Shown here in pieces: positions 1-8,936 of a stretch of 64,000 nucleotides of DNA; positions within the stretch are counted from its first letter, which is position 1, and each line of letters begins with the position of its first letter. Position numbers and translations under genes: made by a program. The stretch is from Phragmitibacter flavus (GTDB lineage Bacteria > Verrucomicrobiota > Verrucomicrobiia > Verrucomicrobiales > Verrucomicrobiaceae). The stretch covers positions 62,001-126,000 of the forward strand of contig NZ_VAUV01000016.1 in the NCBI RefSeq assembly GCF_005780165.1. The letters run 5' to 3'. The notes below the pieces were generated by a model. It was not told the DNA's origin. It made no database searches and worked only from the letters and a program-made list of their open reading frames with translations.

Positions 1-842
1 GGGACATACGGTGGCTGATTGAGGGGCAGCGGCATGACGTGGAATCCGGCGCGGCGGAGGAGTTCGCCGAGGCCAAGCTTGCTGGTGAAGCTGTCAGGGG
101 ATTCATAGACGTAAGCGCGCAGCCCTTCGGGGTTGGCGGTGCTGACGGTGGAAGGAGGATTGGGGGTTTGACCGACGGCGGCATACCGGTTGGGTTGCGG
201 ATCGGGGGTGATGGGGTCGGTGGGCGCGCGGGCGATCAATTCCAGCACGCTAATGGCTCCGTAGGTGGTGGAGTTGGCGGCGAGTTCAACGCGCACGGTG
301 ATTTGTCCAGAGGCATTGGGGATGATGCCGGGAATGCTGGCGACGTTGGAAATGTTGTCGATGGCCTCAAGGGTGGCAGAGGCTGAGTTCGCTCCGGTGG
401 CGGTGTAGAGGGTGTTGAAAACTTCGGGAGCGCTGCGATTGGAAGAGACGAAAGCTTTGATGTCGTAAACGGTGTTGCCGCTGGGATCGAGTCCGTCGAT
501 GCGGATCGCGCCGACAGCATTGTCAGCTTTTTGCACAAACCAGAAGTCCGATGTCGCAGCGGAGTTGTAGATCAGTTCACCGCCGTTGTTGTTGGTGGAG
601 ATGGTGCGGAAGGCGTCGGTGATGGTGAGGCTGACGCCGGTCCATGGGGAGCCGTCGACGCGGGTGGCGGGGTTGATGGGCGATTGGTTCAGTGCAGAGA
701 AGAGGTTCCAATGGCGATTGAAGAGGTCCGGAGAAGGGGATTGTTCGGTGGCGTTGCCGAAGTCGATCAGAAGGCGGTCAGCGGCGAGGGTGGAAGTGGC
801 GCAGAGGAAAAAGGCGAGGCCGTGAAGAGCGAGTGATTTCAT
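1..842 (-). CDS. Exported protein of unknown function, truncated by window edge
   Basis: The frame opens at an ATG (842-840) and stays open to the left edge, so only the first 280 residues are present and the C-terminus is missing. The start encodes a typical Sec signal peptide (MKSLALHGLAFFLCATSTLA, cleavage probably before DRLLIDFG). The following roughly 180 residues look like a beta-rich domain of the kind placed in front of catalytic domains in exported verrucomicrobial proteins. After a Pro/Asn-rich linker (around residues 215-240) a segment GLRAYVYESPDSF begins what could be a second domain. I do not recognise the family. It is divergent from the lipoprotein gene at 1012. Being a real gene is well supported by the signal peptide and uninterrupted frame; function is open. 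Confidence 0.72.
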   Translation of the reverse strand, partial: MKSLALHGLAFFLCATSTLAADRLLIDFGNATEQSPSPDLFNRHWNLFSALNQSPINPATRVDGSPWTGVSLTITDAFRTISTNNNGGELIYNSAATSDFWFVQKADNAVGAIRIDGLDPSGNTVYDIKAFVSSNRSAPEVFNTLYTATGANSASATLEAIDNISNVASIPGIIPNASGQITVRVELAANSTTYGAISVLELIARAPTDPITPDPQPNRYAAVGQTPNPPSTVSTANPEGLRAYVYESPDSFTSKLGLGELLRRAGFHVMPLPLNQPPYV

Positions 843-904
843 GACGTTCAGACGATGAGGCATGAACGTTGGTCGATTCGAAGTGGTTGGCCATCATGCG
901 GTTG

Positions 905-918
905 TGACAGTCTTGTCA
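905..918. promoter_or_regulatory. Short palindrome between divergent genes, possible operator
   Basis: TGACA, four-base spacer, TGTCA, in the 169-bp gap between two divergent exported-protein genes. Flanking bases extend it imperfectly (GTGAC ... GTCAC). An operator role is only inferred from position and symmetry. Confidence 0.2.
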
Positions 919-1011
919 GTCACGGGGACGCTGCCCAATCCTTGGCTTGGTAGGGACATCATTGTGAACGCAATTGTAAGAACCTGCGGAGATGGGGACA
1001 ATCCGAACACG

Positions 1012-1554
1012 ATGAAGAGAAAGATATCTTGGGCGGGCGTTTTGTTCTTGTTGATGGGAACATTGGCAGGGTGCGTGTCAGTGAAGAAATTCGGGGAGGA
1101 AAGAAGTCGTGATTCCAATAAGACGCGGGCGGACTATGCGGGCAGGTATGAGGTGAATGATGCCAATGCTTATGGGTTGAGGTCGTTGATGGATTTGGAC
1201 GGGGTTCATCGAGGAACAGGGAAGCGTTTGATGACGCTGCAATGGGTGGGAGCAAGCTTAAGGGGGGAATATTTTGAGAATGGCGAACGGGTTTCGTCAG
1301 CGATGATTACGGAGAGTAGGGATTTTTCGATGGAGAATGGGCGATTGGTGAGGAAGCGGAGTTTTGGTCGAGGGGAGGACAATCCCTACACGGTGGAGGT
1401 GGGAATTCATGAGGGGCGATCCATCGAGTGGTATCTGGATGGATATGGAGATCTGGTATATCGATCGACGGTTTCGGGCAGTGAATTGTTGTTTGGCGTT
1501 GCTCCTGTTTATGGGAAGCAGACGAGTTATCTGGTGTTCAAGCGGCTGAAGTAA
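1012..1554 (+). CDS. Putative lipoprotein of unknown function
   Basis: A 180-residue protein starting MKRKISWAGVLFLLMG, with a lipobox-like LAGC ending a hydrophobic stretch, so it is probably lipid-anchored in the cell envelope. The frame is open further upstream to 862, but those 50 residues lack any signal-like feature and the lipoprotein signal begins exactly at the chosen ATG. The mature part alternates charged and beta-prone segments (SLRGEYFENGERV, SIEWYLDGYGDLVYRS) with no motif I can name. It is transcribed away from the truncated exported protein on the other strand and is followed, 71 bp later, by another small exported protein. Function unknown. Confidence 0.6.
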   Translation: MKRKISWAGVLFLLMGTLAGCVSVKKFGEERSRDSNKTRADYAGRYEVNDANAYGLRSLMDLDGVHRGTGKRLMTLQWVGASLRGEYFENGERVSSAMITESRDFSMENGRLVRKRSFGRGEDNPYTVEVGIHEGRSIEWYLDGYGDLVYRSTVSGSELLFGVAPVYGKQTSYLVFKRLK

Positions 1555-1625
1555 GTTCGGGGAGGAGCCTGACCGGGTCATGGGGGCGGGACCATAGCGA
1601 GGAAGACATCCGAACCCTTCCTGCT

Positions 1626-2006
1626 ATGAATACAAAAAAATCTCTAATTGCAGGAATCGGTGCCGCAGTATTGCTCGCGGCAGGTAGTGTGTCGGCTGAG
1701 CCGATGAAATCAGGTGGGGTCGTCTACCGCGAAGGCAAAGCCTATGTGGTGGTTGACGGCAAAACCACTCCCATCAATGAAACCACGGTGCCTGATGGCA
1801 AAATGATGACGTTCAGTGGTGAAATGGTGGATGCCCCAGAAGCCGTGTCGGGCACGCGTGAAGGTGGTCGTGCTTCAGAAGCGCAGAAGACCGAAAATAA
1901 AGCGGAACAGAAGTCGGGAACGGACGCTTCGAGTTCCACCAATAATCCATCAACGACCAGTGGTCGGGGTGCGGATGTGGTGACGCCTGATACGAAAAAG
2001 AACTAA
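1626..2006 (+). CDS. Small exported protein, DUF6799-like
   Basis: A 126-residue protein with a clear signal peptide (MNTKKSLIAGIGAAVLLAAG, cleavage after VSA). Residues about 28-65 carry GGVVYREGKAYVVVDGKT followed by TVPDGKMMTFSGEMV, resembling the short DUF6799 beta unit in which a labelled quantity, a default value and a 'G-x-M' strand recur. The remaining half is Glu/Lys/Ser/Thr-rich and probably disordered. It is followed by a strong hairpin at 2044-2077, so the transcript very likely ends there. Biological role is unknown; related small proteins are common in Bacteroidetes and Verrucomicrobia. Assignment to DUF6799 is by pattern only. Confidence 0.72.
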   Translation: MNTKKSLIAGIGAAVLLAAGSVSAEPMKSGGVVYREGKAYVVVDGKTTPINETTVPDGKMMTFSGEMVDAPEAVSGTREGGRASEAQKTENKAEQKSGTDASSSTNNPSTTSGRGADVVTPDTKKN

Positions 2007-2043
2007 GTTTGATGACTTAAGCCAGTTATCAATTTTTAAACAA

Positions 2044-2085
2044 AAACAGGCTGGTGGAACTTTCCACCAGCCTGTTTGTTTTGTT
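2044..2085 (+). terminator. Rho-independent terminator
   Basis: A perfect 16-base inverted repeat (arms 2044-2059 and 2062-2077) with GC-rich core CAGGCTGGTGG, followed by a T-rich run (GTTTGTTTTGTT). It lies 37 bp after the stop of the small exported protein on the plus strand. The A-rich left flank makes it possibly bidirectional. Confidence 0.85.
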
Positions 2086-2125
2086 GGAGGGTGGATATTG
2101 TTGTCCACCTATCTTGGGCTAACAG

Positions 2126-2141
2126 CGGACAGGAATGTCCG
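2126..2141. repeat. Small hairpin downstream of the DUF6600-like gene
   Basis: CGGACA, loop GGAA, TGTCCG, located 12 bp beyond the stop codon of the minus-strand gene at 2153. It may be a weak transcription-end hairpin or a REP-like unit; only one copy was noticed in the window. Confidence 0.35.
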
Positions 2142-2152
2142 TGCTCCCTTTA

Positions 2153-4018
2153 CTAATCTTTCTTTTTGCGACGCTCGTCGTCTTCACCGCCTTTGCGCTC
2201 GGGTTTGTTCCCGGAACTTTTGGGGCGTTCCTGAGGTTGGCGTTGTTCGGGTTTAGGGGCCTCGGCTTTTTTACGCTCTGGTTCGCGACGTTCAGCTTGA
2301 GCTTGGGGTTTGGGCGATTCTTTACGGGAAGGTTCGGCGGACCGGGGACGTTCCTGACGTGCTTCAGATTTGTTCTCTTTGCGGGGCGTTGGGGTAGGTG
2401 TCGGTGGACGCTCACGAACCTTCTCCTGCGCGGGTTTTTCGCTGCGCTGCGTTGGCGGGGCAGAGGGACGAGGTTGTTCTCTGCGGGGTTGGGGTGCACG
2501 CTCTTCCATTTTGCGGGGCTCAGGGCGTTTGGGTTCGTTTTGGCTATTGCCGGGTCCAGCTCCTGGTGCTCTTCGGTTTTGTGGAGGAGCAACGGCTTCG
2601 GGTTTGTTGCGCGGTTCGTCCGGCTTGCGGTCGGGACGGGGCATGTTGGCGGGGGGAGTGCTACGTTGTGACGACTCCTCCGGTTTGGGCATCACGCGAC
2701 CTGGGGGCAGCTGGTCTTCGGGTTTGCGGTCGGGACGGTTTCCTGGCGTTGGCATATCGCGACGACGTTGTTCGGCGTCTTCTTTTTCGCGGCCTTCTCT
2801 CGGCATGGTGGGGTTGGAGTCGGAACCTGGATTGCGGTCGGGGCCAGGGCGGGGCATGCGGGGATCGCGGTCGGCACTTTCGCGGTCGCGCTGACCAGGC
2901 ATGGCACCGTCGGGTCCTTTGCGATCATTGTTATTGTCACCGCGGTCACCTCTAGGGCCTTTGTTTTCACCATCGCGGTCGCGATCACGTTGTCCGGGCA
3001 TGTTTGGGATGGGGATGGCGCGATCAGGACCTTTATTGTCGCGATCATTGTTGTCTCTATTTCCACGTTCGCCGCGGGGACCATTGCCATCACGCTCTGG
3101 ACGTTTTTCTTCGGCAATGCGTTGACGTAGCTGGCTGGCCTGTTCTTGGGCGACGCCACGCCAGCCGCGGTCGATTTTGTCGCGGTTGGTTTTCATTTTG
3201 ACTTCGCGAGGAGCAATGTTGCGGTTTTCTTTGCGGGTGATCGAAGGAGCGAAGACGGAGAAGCGGTCGTTTTCGACGCGACTGCGGTGGTGCTGTCGAT
3301 CGTTGCCACGGTCGCGATGCTGAATGAGTTTAAGACGGCGAATGTTTTGTTCGCTGCGGCGGCTGAGGTCATCGTAGCGCGGTCCGCCGATGTGGATGCG
3401 ATTGAGGCGGATGTCGGACTGGTGATAGCTGATGCTGGTGATGTTGGTCGTTTCGCGAATGATGGTGATGTTGCGATCACGACCGATCAAGTGCGGGCGG
3501 TAGTTGGTGGCACCGAAGTGAATGATCGGGATGAAGTTGTAGTAGCGGGGTCCGATGTCGTAGACGACGTCGACGGAGGAGTCGAATCCGCGGTCATTGC
3601 TCCATTGAGCTTCGGGTGGGAGGGGTGCCCAGCCGACGTAATCGCCGCCAGTGCGCCAGCTGACCCAGGCGGGGGCCCATTCATACCCTGGAACCCAGGC
3701 CCAGAAGGTGTCGATGAAGACCCAGCGGCCGTAGTGGTAAGTGGCCCAGCCGAATTCTTCCTCGGAGACCCAGGTCCAGCCGCCTTCAGTTTCGGCCCAT
3801 GAGCCTTCGGTGTAAGGTTGCCAGTCGGGATTTTCAGAAGCGACGAAGGGGCGGAAGCAATAGCCGTAACCTTCGACTTCGATCCAGTCGCCGTAGGAGG
3901 CAAGATTGTCGTAGAAGTAGTCGAAGTCGACGGGGTCGTCCTGCGCGTGGGTGGGTGGGGCGCTCGCGATCAGCAGGAAGCAGATGCTGGCGAGCAGGGT
4001 GGCTAAGGTGTTTTTCAT
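2153..4018 (-). CDS. Exported DUF6600-like protein with long basic disordered tail
   Basis: A 621-residue protein with signal peptide (MKNTLATLLASICFLLIASA). Residues about 30-145 have the aromatic pattern of DUF6600/YXWXXW-type domains: repeated Tyr/Trp segments such as GDWIEVEGYGYCFRP, GYEWAPAWVSW and GDYVGWAPLPP. From roughly residue 230 on it is extreme low complexity, dominated by Arg, Asp, Glu, Pro, Asn and Lys, with loosely repeated modules (GAMPGQRDR occurs twice) and a lysine-rich end. The N-terminal domain suggests an envelope protein; the tail could bind polyanions or polysaccharide, but that is inference. It is divergent from the kinase operon. The long open frames on the opposite strand here are shadows of the low-complexity code. 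Confidence 0.83.
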   Translation of the reverse strand: MKNTLATLLASICFLLIASAPPTHAQDDPVDFDYFYDNLASYGDWIEVEGYGYCFRPFVASENPDWQPYTEGSWAETEGGWTWVSEEEFGWATYHYGRWVFIDTFWAWVPGYEWAPAWVSWRTGGDYVGWAPLPPEAQWSNDRGFDSSVDVVYDIGPRYYNFIPIIHFGATNYRPHLIGRDRNITIIRETTNITSISYHQSDIRLNRIHIGGPRYDDLSRRSEQNIRRLKLIQHRDRGNDRQHHRSRVENDRFSVFAPSITRKENRNIAPREVKMKTNRDKIDRGWRGVAQEQASQLRQRIAEEKRPERDGNGPRGERGNRDNNDRDNKGPDRAIPIPNMPGQRDRDRDGENKGPRGDRGDNNNDRKGPDGAMPGQRDRESADRDPRMPRPGPDRNPGSDSNPTMPREGREKEDAEQRRRDMPTPGNRPDRKPEDQLPPGRVMPKPEESSQRSTPPANMPRPDRKPDEPRNKPEAVAPPQNRRAPGAGPGNSQNEPKRPEPRKMEERAPQPRREQPRPSAPPTQRSEKPAQEKVRERPPTPTPTPRKENKSEARQERPRSAEPSRKESPKPQAQAERREPERKKAEAPKPEQRQPQERPKSSGNKPERKGGEDDERRKKKD

Positions 4019-4243
4019 GGCGGGTTGTCTGGGGTGATTTTTGATTTGATGATGAACGATCCGGGGGTAGTGGCTTGGACCACATGCGGACCGGGTCTAT
4101 TCATGTGCTGATTCGTGAGGGCGGGGAATTTGGCCTTGGCAGGGTGTCAATTGGGGTGGTTTGTTGCGAGGTGGCGTTCGCAGGAAATTATTTTGAGGTG
4201 TGAGTTGTGTCATCAGGGAGGATCATGTTTGGTTTTTGCGAAG

Positions 4244-7200
4244 ATGCCCATGGATGAACCGTTTCCTGCAGTGAAGGAGCCGTGTCGGACGACAGCGGAG
4301 GATTCGTTGACGGTTTCAGAGGAAGAGGTTTTTCTCAGGGCGATCAGCCTTCACGGAAAAGACCGGGATCGCTGGCTGGAGGCAGCTTGTGCGGGTGATC
4401 CGGAATGTCGGGAACGGGTGGAGGCGTTGCTGGCCGCCCATGATGAAACCGGTTTCATGATGCAGATGGCTACGGACAGTGTGGTGCAGCCTGCGGGGTC
4501 TGAAAGTCGGGAAGAGGAGGAGCGGGAGGGGGCGCGATACGGGGCTTATGAACTGGTTTCGCTGATTGGAGCTGGAGGATTTGGGACGGTGTGGAGGGCG
4601 CGGGAGATGGGTTCTGATGGGAAGATGGTGGCATTGAAGATCTTGAAGCTGGGCATGGACACCAGGGAGGTGGTGTCACGGTTCAATCGTGAGCAACAAC
4701 TGCTGGCGAGGATGGATCATCCCAACATTGCACGGGTTTATGGAGGTGGGGCGACTCATGGCGGGCGTCTTTTTATTGCGATGGAATTGGTGGATGGTGT
4801 GAATCTTTCGGCGTATTGCGAGAGCCACCGGTTGTCGCTACTTCGAAGGCTCCATCTGTTTTTGCAACTGTGTGAGGCAATCAAACATGCGCATCAGAAG
4901 GGGATCATTCACCGGGATTTGAAGCCGTCGAATTTGCTGGTCAGTTTTGAGGATGGTCGGGCGGTTTTGAAGGTGATCGACTTTGGGGTGGCGAAGGCGG
5001 TTTATGCGGATCCCGAGGAGCATTCGCTGCACACGAGGATGGGGCAGGTGATGGGCACTTTGGTTTACATGAGTCCGGAACAGGCGGGACTGGTGGAGGC
5101 GGATGTGGATACACGGACGGACATCTATTCGATGGGGATCATCCTCTATGAGTTGCTGACCTCCATGACGCCGATGTCGACCCTGAATGGTTCGATGACC
5201 AGCCATGAGGAAGTGCGCCGTCGCATTCGTGATGTTACTCCGCCGCTGCCGTCGCAAATGATCCGGGGATTGGCGGTGGAAAAAGCGACGTTGATTGCCT
5301 TGGCGAGGATGACGGATGCCCATCGCCTTTCTTCCGTGCTCAAGGGAGATCTGGACTGGATTGTGATGCGCTGCATCGAGAAACAACCGTCTGCCCGCTA
5401 CGAGTCGGCAGGGGAGTTGGGGGATGACGTATTAAGTTATCTTTGTGACAAGCCGGTGCGGGCGCGGGCACCCAGCAGGTGGTTGTTGTTGCGCAAGGCG
5501 GTCAGGCGCAACCCGGGCGTGTTTGCGGCTTCGGCGGCTGCGGTGGTTTGCCTGCTGGCGGGAACGGCGGTCAGTCTCTCATGGGCCTACCGATCCAATA
5601 TTGCCGAGGAGGAGCAGCGGCGTCTGGCGGATGAAGCGGAAAGGCGGAGGGTTGAGGCGATGCATCTGGCGTATGAAGCGGACATGAGTGCGGCATCGCT
5701 TTTGTTGGCGAAGGGGAATACCGGTCAGGTGCGGCAGTTTTTGGAGCGGCAGGTGCCTCGCGATGGTGCTCCTGATTTTCGTGGATTCGAATGGCGCTAT
5801 TTGAACCAGGAGGTTCGGGATGGCCATGTGGCGTTGTTGCGGGGGCATCGAATGGGTGTGGGGGCGGTTGCTTTTTCGAGAGATGGCAACCTGTTTGCCA
5901 GTGGCGACATGGGGGGGCGGGTGAATGTGTGGGAATTGGGGAAGATCCAGCTGCTCAAGACGATCGACGATGCGACCTCAAGGATCATCGGGGTTTCGTT
6001 TTCTCACGATGGCCGCTATTTTGCGGCGGGGGGTGAAACGCATTTGCGGGTCTGGACGGGGCCCGATTTCCGGCTGGGGCGCAAGCTGGCGCTGGACAAG
6101 GTCCGCCCGGGTTATTCGCCGACGGGACCGGTGCTGGCACTGGGGGTTGGCGATGCCCGTTGGAATGGGAATGCGGGGGAGACAAGGTTGTGGAGTTGGG
6201 ATCGTGATCTGGAGGGCAAGGAAATGCGGGTTCTTCCCAATGCGGGGACGAGGATGGCGTTTACGGCGGATGGCGGGCTGCTGGCGACGGGCGCGGGGTT
6301 GAACCAGATTTACGTGTGGGACGTCGTCAGCGGCGAGCGCAGGGCCAGGTTCAACCAGCCGACGGCGATGGACATGGCGATCGCGCATGATGGGGCCTGG
6401 CTGGCGGCGACGACGCGTGTCCGTCGGAACAGTCCTTCCATCTGGTCGCTTCCTGGTGCCGGTCCGGTGGGGCCGCTCGAAGGCGTGGTGGAAGGTGCTT
6501 ATGCACTGGCGGCTTCACCGGTGGCCAATGTTCTGGCCGCAGGTTCTGCCAATCATCGCGTCAGTCTTTGGGACATGAACACGTTCCGGGAATTGGAGAG
6601 CTTCATTGGTCACCGGCAGGAGGTGCAGGCTTTGGCTTTTTCGTCGGATGGCAAACGGCTGGCATCGGGAGGTGGCGACCGGACGGCACGCATTTGGAAG
6701 ATCGGCGCGCGTCGAATGAAGGACGAGGTGACCTCCATGCATGCCGCACTGGGGATGGGCGGAGTGCGGATATCGCCGGATGGACGTTTGCTGGCGGCAC
6801 AGTCTGCCGATCGTGTGCTCAAGCTGTTTCATGGAAGAGATATGTCCGAGGCGATGGTGATTGGATACCAGCGGTCGCCTTTGGGTTTCTCTTCAGATGG
6901 TCAACGGCTGGCCACTTTCAATTCGAAAGGATTGCTTGAATGGTGGGACACAAAGGACGGTGAATGCCTTGGTGGTCGCGATTTGAAACATCGGCCTCAT
7001 CTGGAGGGTGCGACGGCGCTTTCGCCGGATGGCGCGATCCTCTCGATGGGGGTGGATGGCGATGTGCATTTTTATGACACGCAATCGGGAGACTGCCTGT
7101 TGTCGGCTGCAAAGGAACACCAGCAATCCATCGGGGCCGTGGCTTTTTCGCCTGATGGGAAGCTGCATGCGACGGTGGCACTGGACGGGACGGTGGTGCT

Positions 7201-8293
7201 GCGTTCGGTTCCTGACGGGATCAAGCGGTTGGATTTTAGGGGCCACAACATCGGGGCTAGGGGGCTTGCTTTTTCTCCAGACAGTCAATGGCTGGCGACT
7301 GGCGGTTACGACCATCTCATCAAGATTTGGGATGTGTCATCTGGTGATCAGGTGGCGGAGTTGAGAGGTCACAGTCGCCCGGTGTTGTTTCTGGCGTTCA
7401 CCTCAGACGGCAAAACTTTGTTGTCATCGGGAGACGGGGATCAACTGTTTCTCTGGCGCACGGGGGTGTGGCGGTTTCTTGGTCAGCACCTGATCCCTGC
7501 GCCCGTGAGGTCGATGGCGTTGTCCAATGATAGCAGTTTGCTGGGGCTGATCGCTTTGCCAGGCGTGCTCAAGGTGATGCGGGCACCGGCGAGTTCACCC
7601 GAGCAACCGCTTCCTGCGTCGTTGTTGCCGGAGTTTGATTGGGATTTGAGGGAGCTTCCTCCGGTTGCATGGCCTGTGGTTGAGGATTTGCCACCTCGCG
7701 GTGAGGGTGTTCCGACCGCCTGCCTCGATCTGAGCGCTCATTACAACGCCCCGCTGGATGAATCGTGGACGACTGCGGCCGGGGCTACTCTGGGAGATCT
7801 TGAGCCGGGTGTTCATCGTTTCAACGGTGTGGACTGGGATGTGCGGGGAATCATGCAGGTGTATCCGCGGAAGATGGGATTTCAGCCGCCGGTGCCGGCT
7901 TTTCCTGACAAGGTGACCGGCATTAAGGTGCATCAAAAGGCCGCCAGTCTGAACTTCCTTGGCGCGGTGACCTGGGGCAAGGACTGGAAGACCGGGTATG
8001 AGGCGGGCCGGTTGGTGATTCGATATGAGGATGGTGTTTCTGTGGAACATAGGCTGAAGATGGGGAGGGACGTGCTCGGCTGGTTGCAGAATTCTCCGCC
8101 TCTTGGCGAGGGGAACTTTTCGGTCAGGGTTGCGTGGTCCGGGCCATCTCAGCGAGGTTCCAGCGATGCTGAAGGTGTTCGCTTGTTTCACTTTGTGTGG
8201 CATAATCCTCGCTTGAACGTTGCCATTCGGGAGATTGATTTTGTCGCGACCGAAGGCTGCCCATTCATCACTGCCATTACCGCCGTTCCATGA
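4244..8293 (+). CDS. Transmembrane Ser/Thr protein kinase with WD40 propeller
   Basis: A 1349-residue PknB-like kinase. An N-terminal helix-rich region of the planctomycete kinase type (WLEAACAGDPECRERVEALL) precedes the kinase domain (about residues 99-390) with glycine loop IGAGGFGTV, Lys132, HRDLKPSN (Asp225) and DFG (Asp246); the APE position reads SPE. One transmembrane helix follows at about 427-449. The second half (about 530-1080) is a WD40 propeller with repeated FSPDGK...LATGG...IKIWD blades, then a beta-rich C-terminal domain of unknown type. The kinase should be cytoplasmic with the WD40 part across the membrane. ATG 4244 was chosen; an in-frame TTG at 4229 has a better placed GGAGG and ATG 4250 is also possible. 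Its stop overlaps the sigma-factor start by ATGA, so the two are almost certainly co-translated. Confidence 0.93.
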   Translation: MPMDEPFPAVKEPCRTTAEDSLTVSEEEVFLRAISLHGKDRDRWLEAACAGDPECRERVEALLAAHDETGFMMQMATDSVVQPAGSESREEEEREGARYGAYELVSLIGAGGFGTVWRAREMGSDGKMVALKILKLGMDTREVVSRFNREQQLLARMDHPNIARVYGGGATHGGRLFIAMELVDGVNLSAYCESHRLSLLRRLHLFLQLCEAIKHAHQKGIIHRDLKPSNLLVSFEDGRAVLKVIDFGVAKAVYADPEEHSLHTRMGQVMGTLVYMSPEQAGLVEADVDTRTDIYSMGIILYELLTSMTPMSTLNGSMTSHEEVRRRIRDVTPPLPSQMIRGLAVEKATLIALARMTDAHRLSSVLKGDLDWIVMRCIEKQPSARYESAGELGDDVLSYLCDKPVRARAPSRWLLLRKAVRRNPGVFAASAAAVVCLLAGTAVSLSWAYRSNIAEEEQRRLADEAERRRVEAMHLAYEADMSAASLLLAKGNTGQVRQFLERQVPRDGAPDFRGFEWRYLNQEVRDGHVALLRGHRMGVGAVAFSRDGNLFASGDMGGRVNVWELGKIQLLKTIDDATSRIIGVSFSHDGRYFAAGGETHLRVWTGPDFRLGRKLALDKVRPGYSPTGPVLALGVGDARWNGNAGETRLWSWDRDLEGKEMRVLPNAGTRMAFTADGGLLATGAGLNQIYVWDVVSGERRARFNQPTAMDMAIAHDGAWLAATTRVRRNSPSIWSLPGAGPVGPLEGVVEGAYALAASPVANVLAAGSANHRVSLWDMNTFRELESFIGHRQEVQALAFSSDGKRLASGGGDRTARIWKIGARRMKDEVTSMHAALGMGGVRISPDGRLLAAQSADRVLKLFHGRDMSEAMVIGYQRSPLGFSSDGQRLATFNSKGLLEWWDTKDGECLGGRDLKHRPHLEGATALSPDGAILSMGVDGDVHFYDTQSGDCLLSAAKEHQQSIGAVAFSPDGKLHATVALDGTVVLRSVPDGIKRLDFRGHNIGARGLAFSPDSQWLATGGYDHLIKIWDVSSGDQVAELRGHSRPVLFLAFTSDGKTLLSSGDGDQLFLWRTGVWRFLGQHLIPAPVRSMALSNDSSLLGLIALPGVLKVMRAPASSPEQPLPASLLPEFDWDLRELPPVAWPVVEDLPPRGEGVPTACLDLSAHYNAPLDESWTTAAGATLGDLEPGVHRFNGVDWDVRGIMQVYPRKMGFQPPVPAFPDKVTGIKVHQKAASLNFLGAVTWGKDWKTGYEAGRLVIRYEDGVSVEHRLKMGRDVLGWLQNSPPLGEGNFSVRVAWSGPSQRGSSDAEGVRLFHFVWHNPRLNVAIREIDFVATEGCPFITAITAVP

Positions 8294-8856
8294 AGGTTGA
8301 TATTTCCTTGCTACTTGAACGACTACAGACCGGGGAGGTGGATGCGGAGATGGAATTGATGAACTGCGTCTATTTTGAATTGAAGAAGATTGCGGCCAAG
8401 GCGCTGGCGGGTGAACAGCGCGAGGTTTCGCTGATGACCACGGATCTGGTGCATGAGGCATGGGTCCGGTTGCTGGATCAGGAGGGTCGGGTGCGGTTCA
8501 AGAACAACCTGCATTTTTTCGGAGCAGCGGCGGAAGCCATGCGGCGGATTTTGGTGGATCGTGCGCGTCGTCGGTCGCGGGAAAAACACGGAGGGAAGCT
8601 GGTGCGGATCGGGCTGGATGATGTGGAGATCGAGGAGCCGGCGGCCGCTTCGGAGATTCTCGACATCAATGATGCGCTGGAAAAGTTGGATGGGATTGAC
8701 TCCCGCAAGGCGGGGATCGTCAGGTTGCGATACTTTGCCGGACTGGGTTTTGAGGAGATCGCGGCGGTGACGCAATATTCGCTGGCCACCGTTCAGAGGG
8801 ATTGGGCGTATGCTCGTGCCTGGTTGAAAGTGGAGATTGATCGATCAAGAAAATGA
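8290..8856 (+). CDS. ECF-type RNA polymerase sigma factor (TIGR02999/PF07638 type)
   Basis: A 188-residue two-domain sigma factor. Residues about 45-95 form region 2 (DLVHEAWVRLLDQE, then AAAEAMRRILVDRARRR), and residues about 130-185 form sigma region 4 with an HTH (IVRLRYFAGLGFEEIAAVT, then ATVQRDWAYARAWL). This is the ECF family seen mostly in Planctomycetes and Verrucomicrobia and often adjacent to Ser/Thr kinases. The ATG overlaps the kinase stop codon. No classical anti-sigma gene follows; the kinase is the obvious partner, possibly phosphorylating the sigma or an associated protein. Eighty bases downstream starts the chain of exported proteins, which may be its regulon. That regulatory link is inference. 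Confidence 0.93.
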   Translation: MKVDISLLLERLQTGEVDAEMELMNCVYFELKKIAAKALAGEQREVSLMTTDLVHEAWVRLLDQEGRVRFKNNLHFFGAAAEAMRRILVDRARRRSREKHGGKLVRIGLDDVEIEEPAAASEILDINDALEKLDGIDSRKAGIVRLRYFAGLGFEEIAAVTQYSLATVQRDWAYARAWLKVEIDRSRK

Positions 8857-8936
8857 TAGGGAAATGGCGTGGCATTAATAAATCGGATCTCCCTTCGCAA
8901 ACTAAATGACATGATTGAGCGCGCCAAGTCGCATGG

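Noticed and set aside
3146-3802. 218-residue open frame on the plus strand across the DUF6600-like gene
   Set aside because: It is a shadow of the low-complexity code on the other strand, which has a signal peptide and recognisable domain; this frame shows only biased Asp/Val/Ala text.
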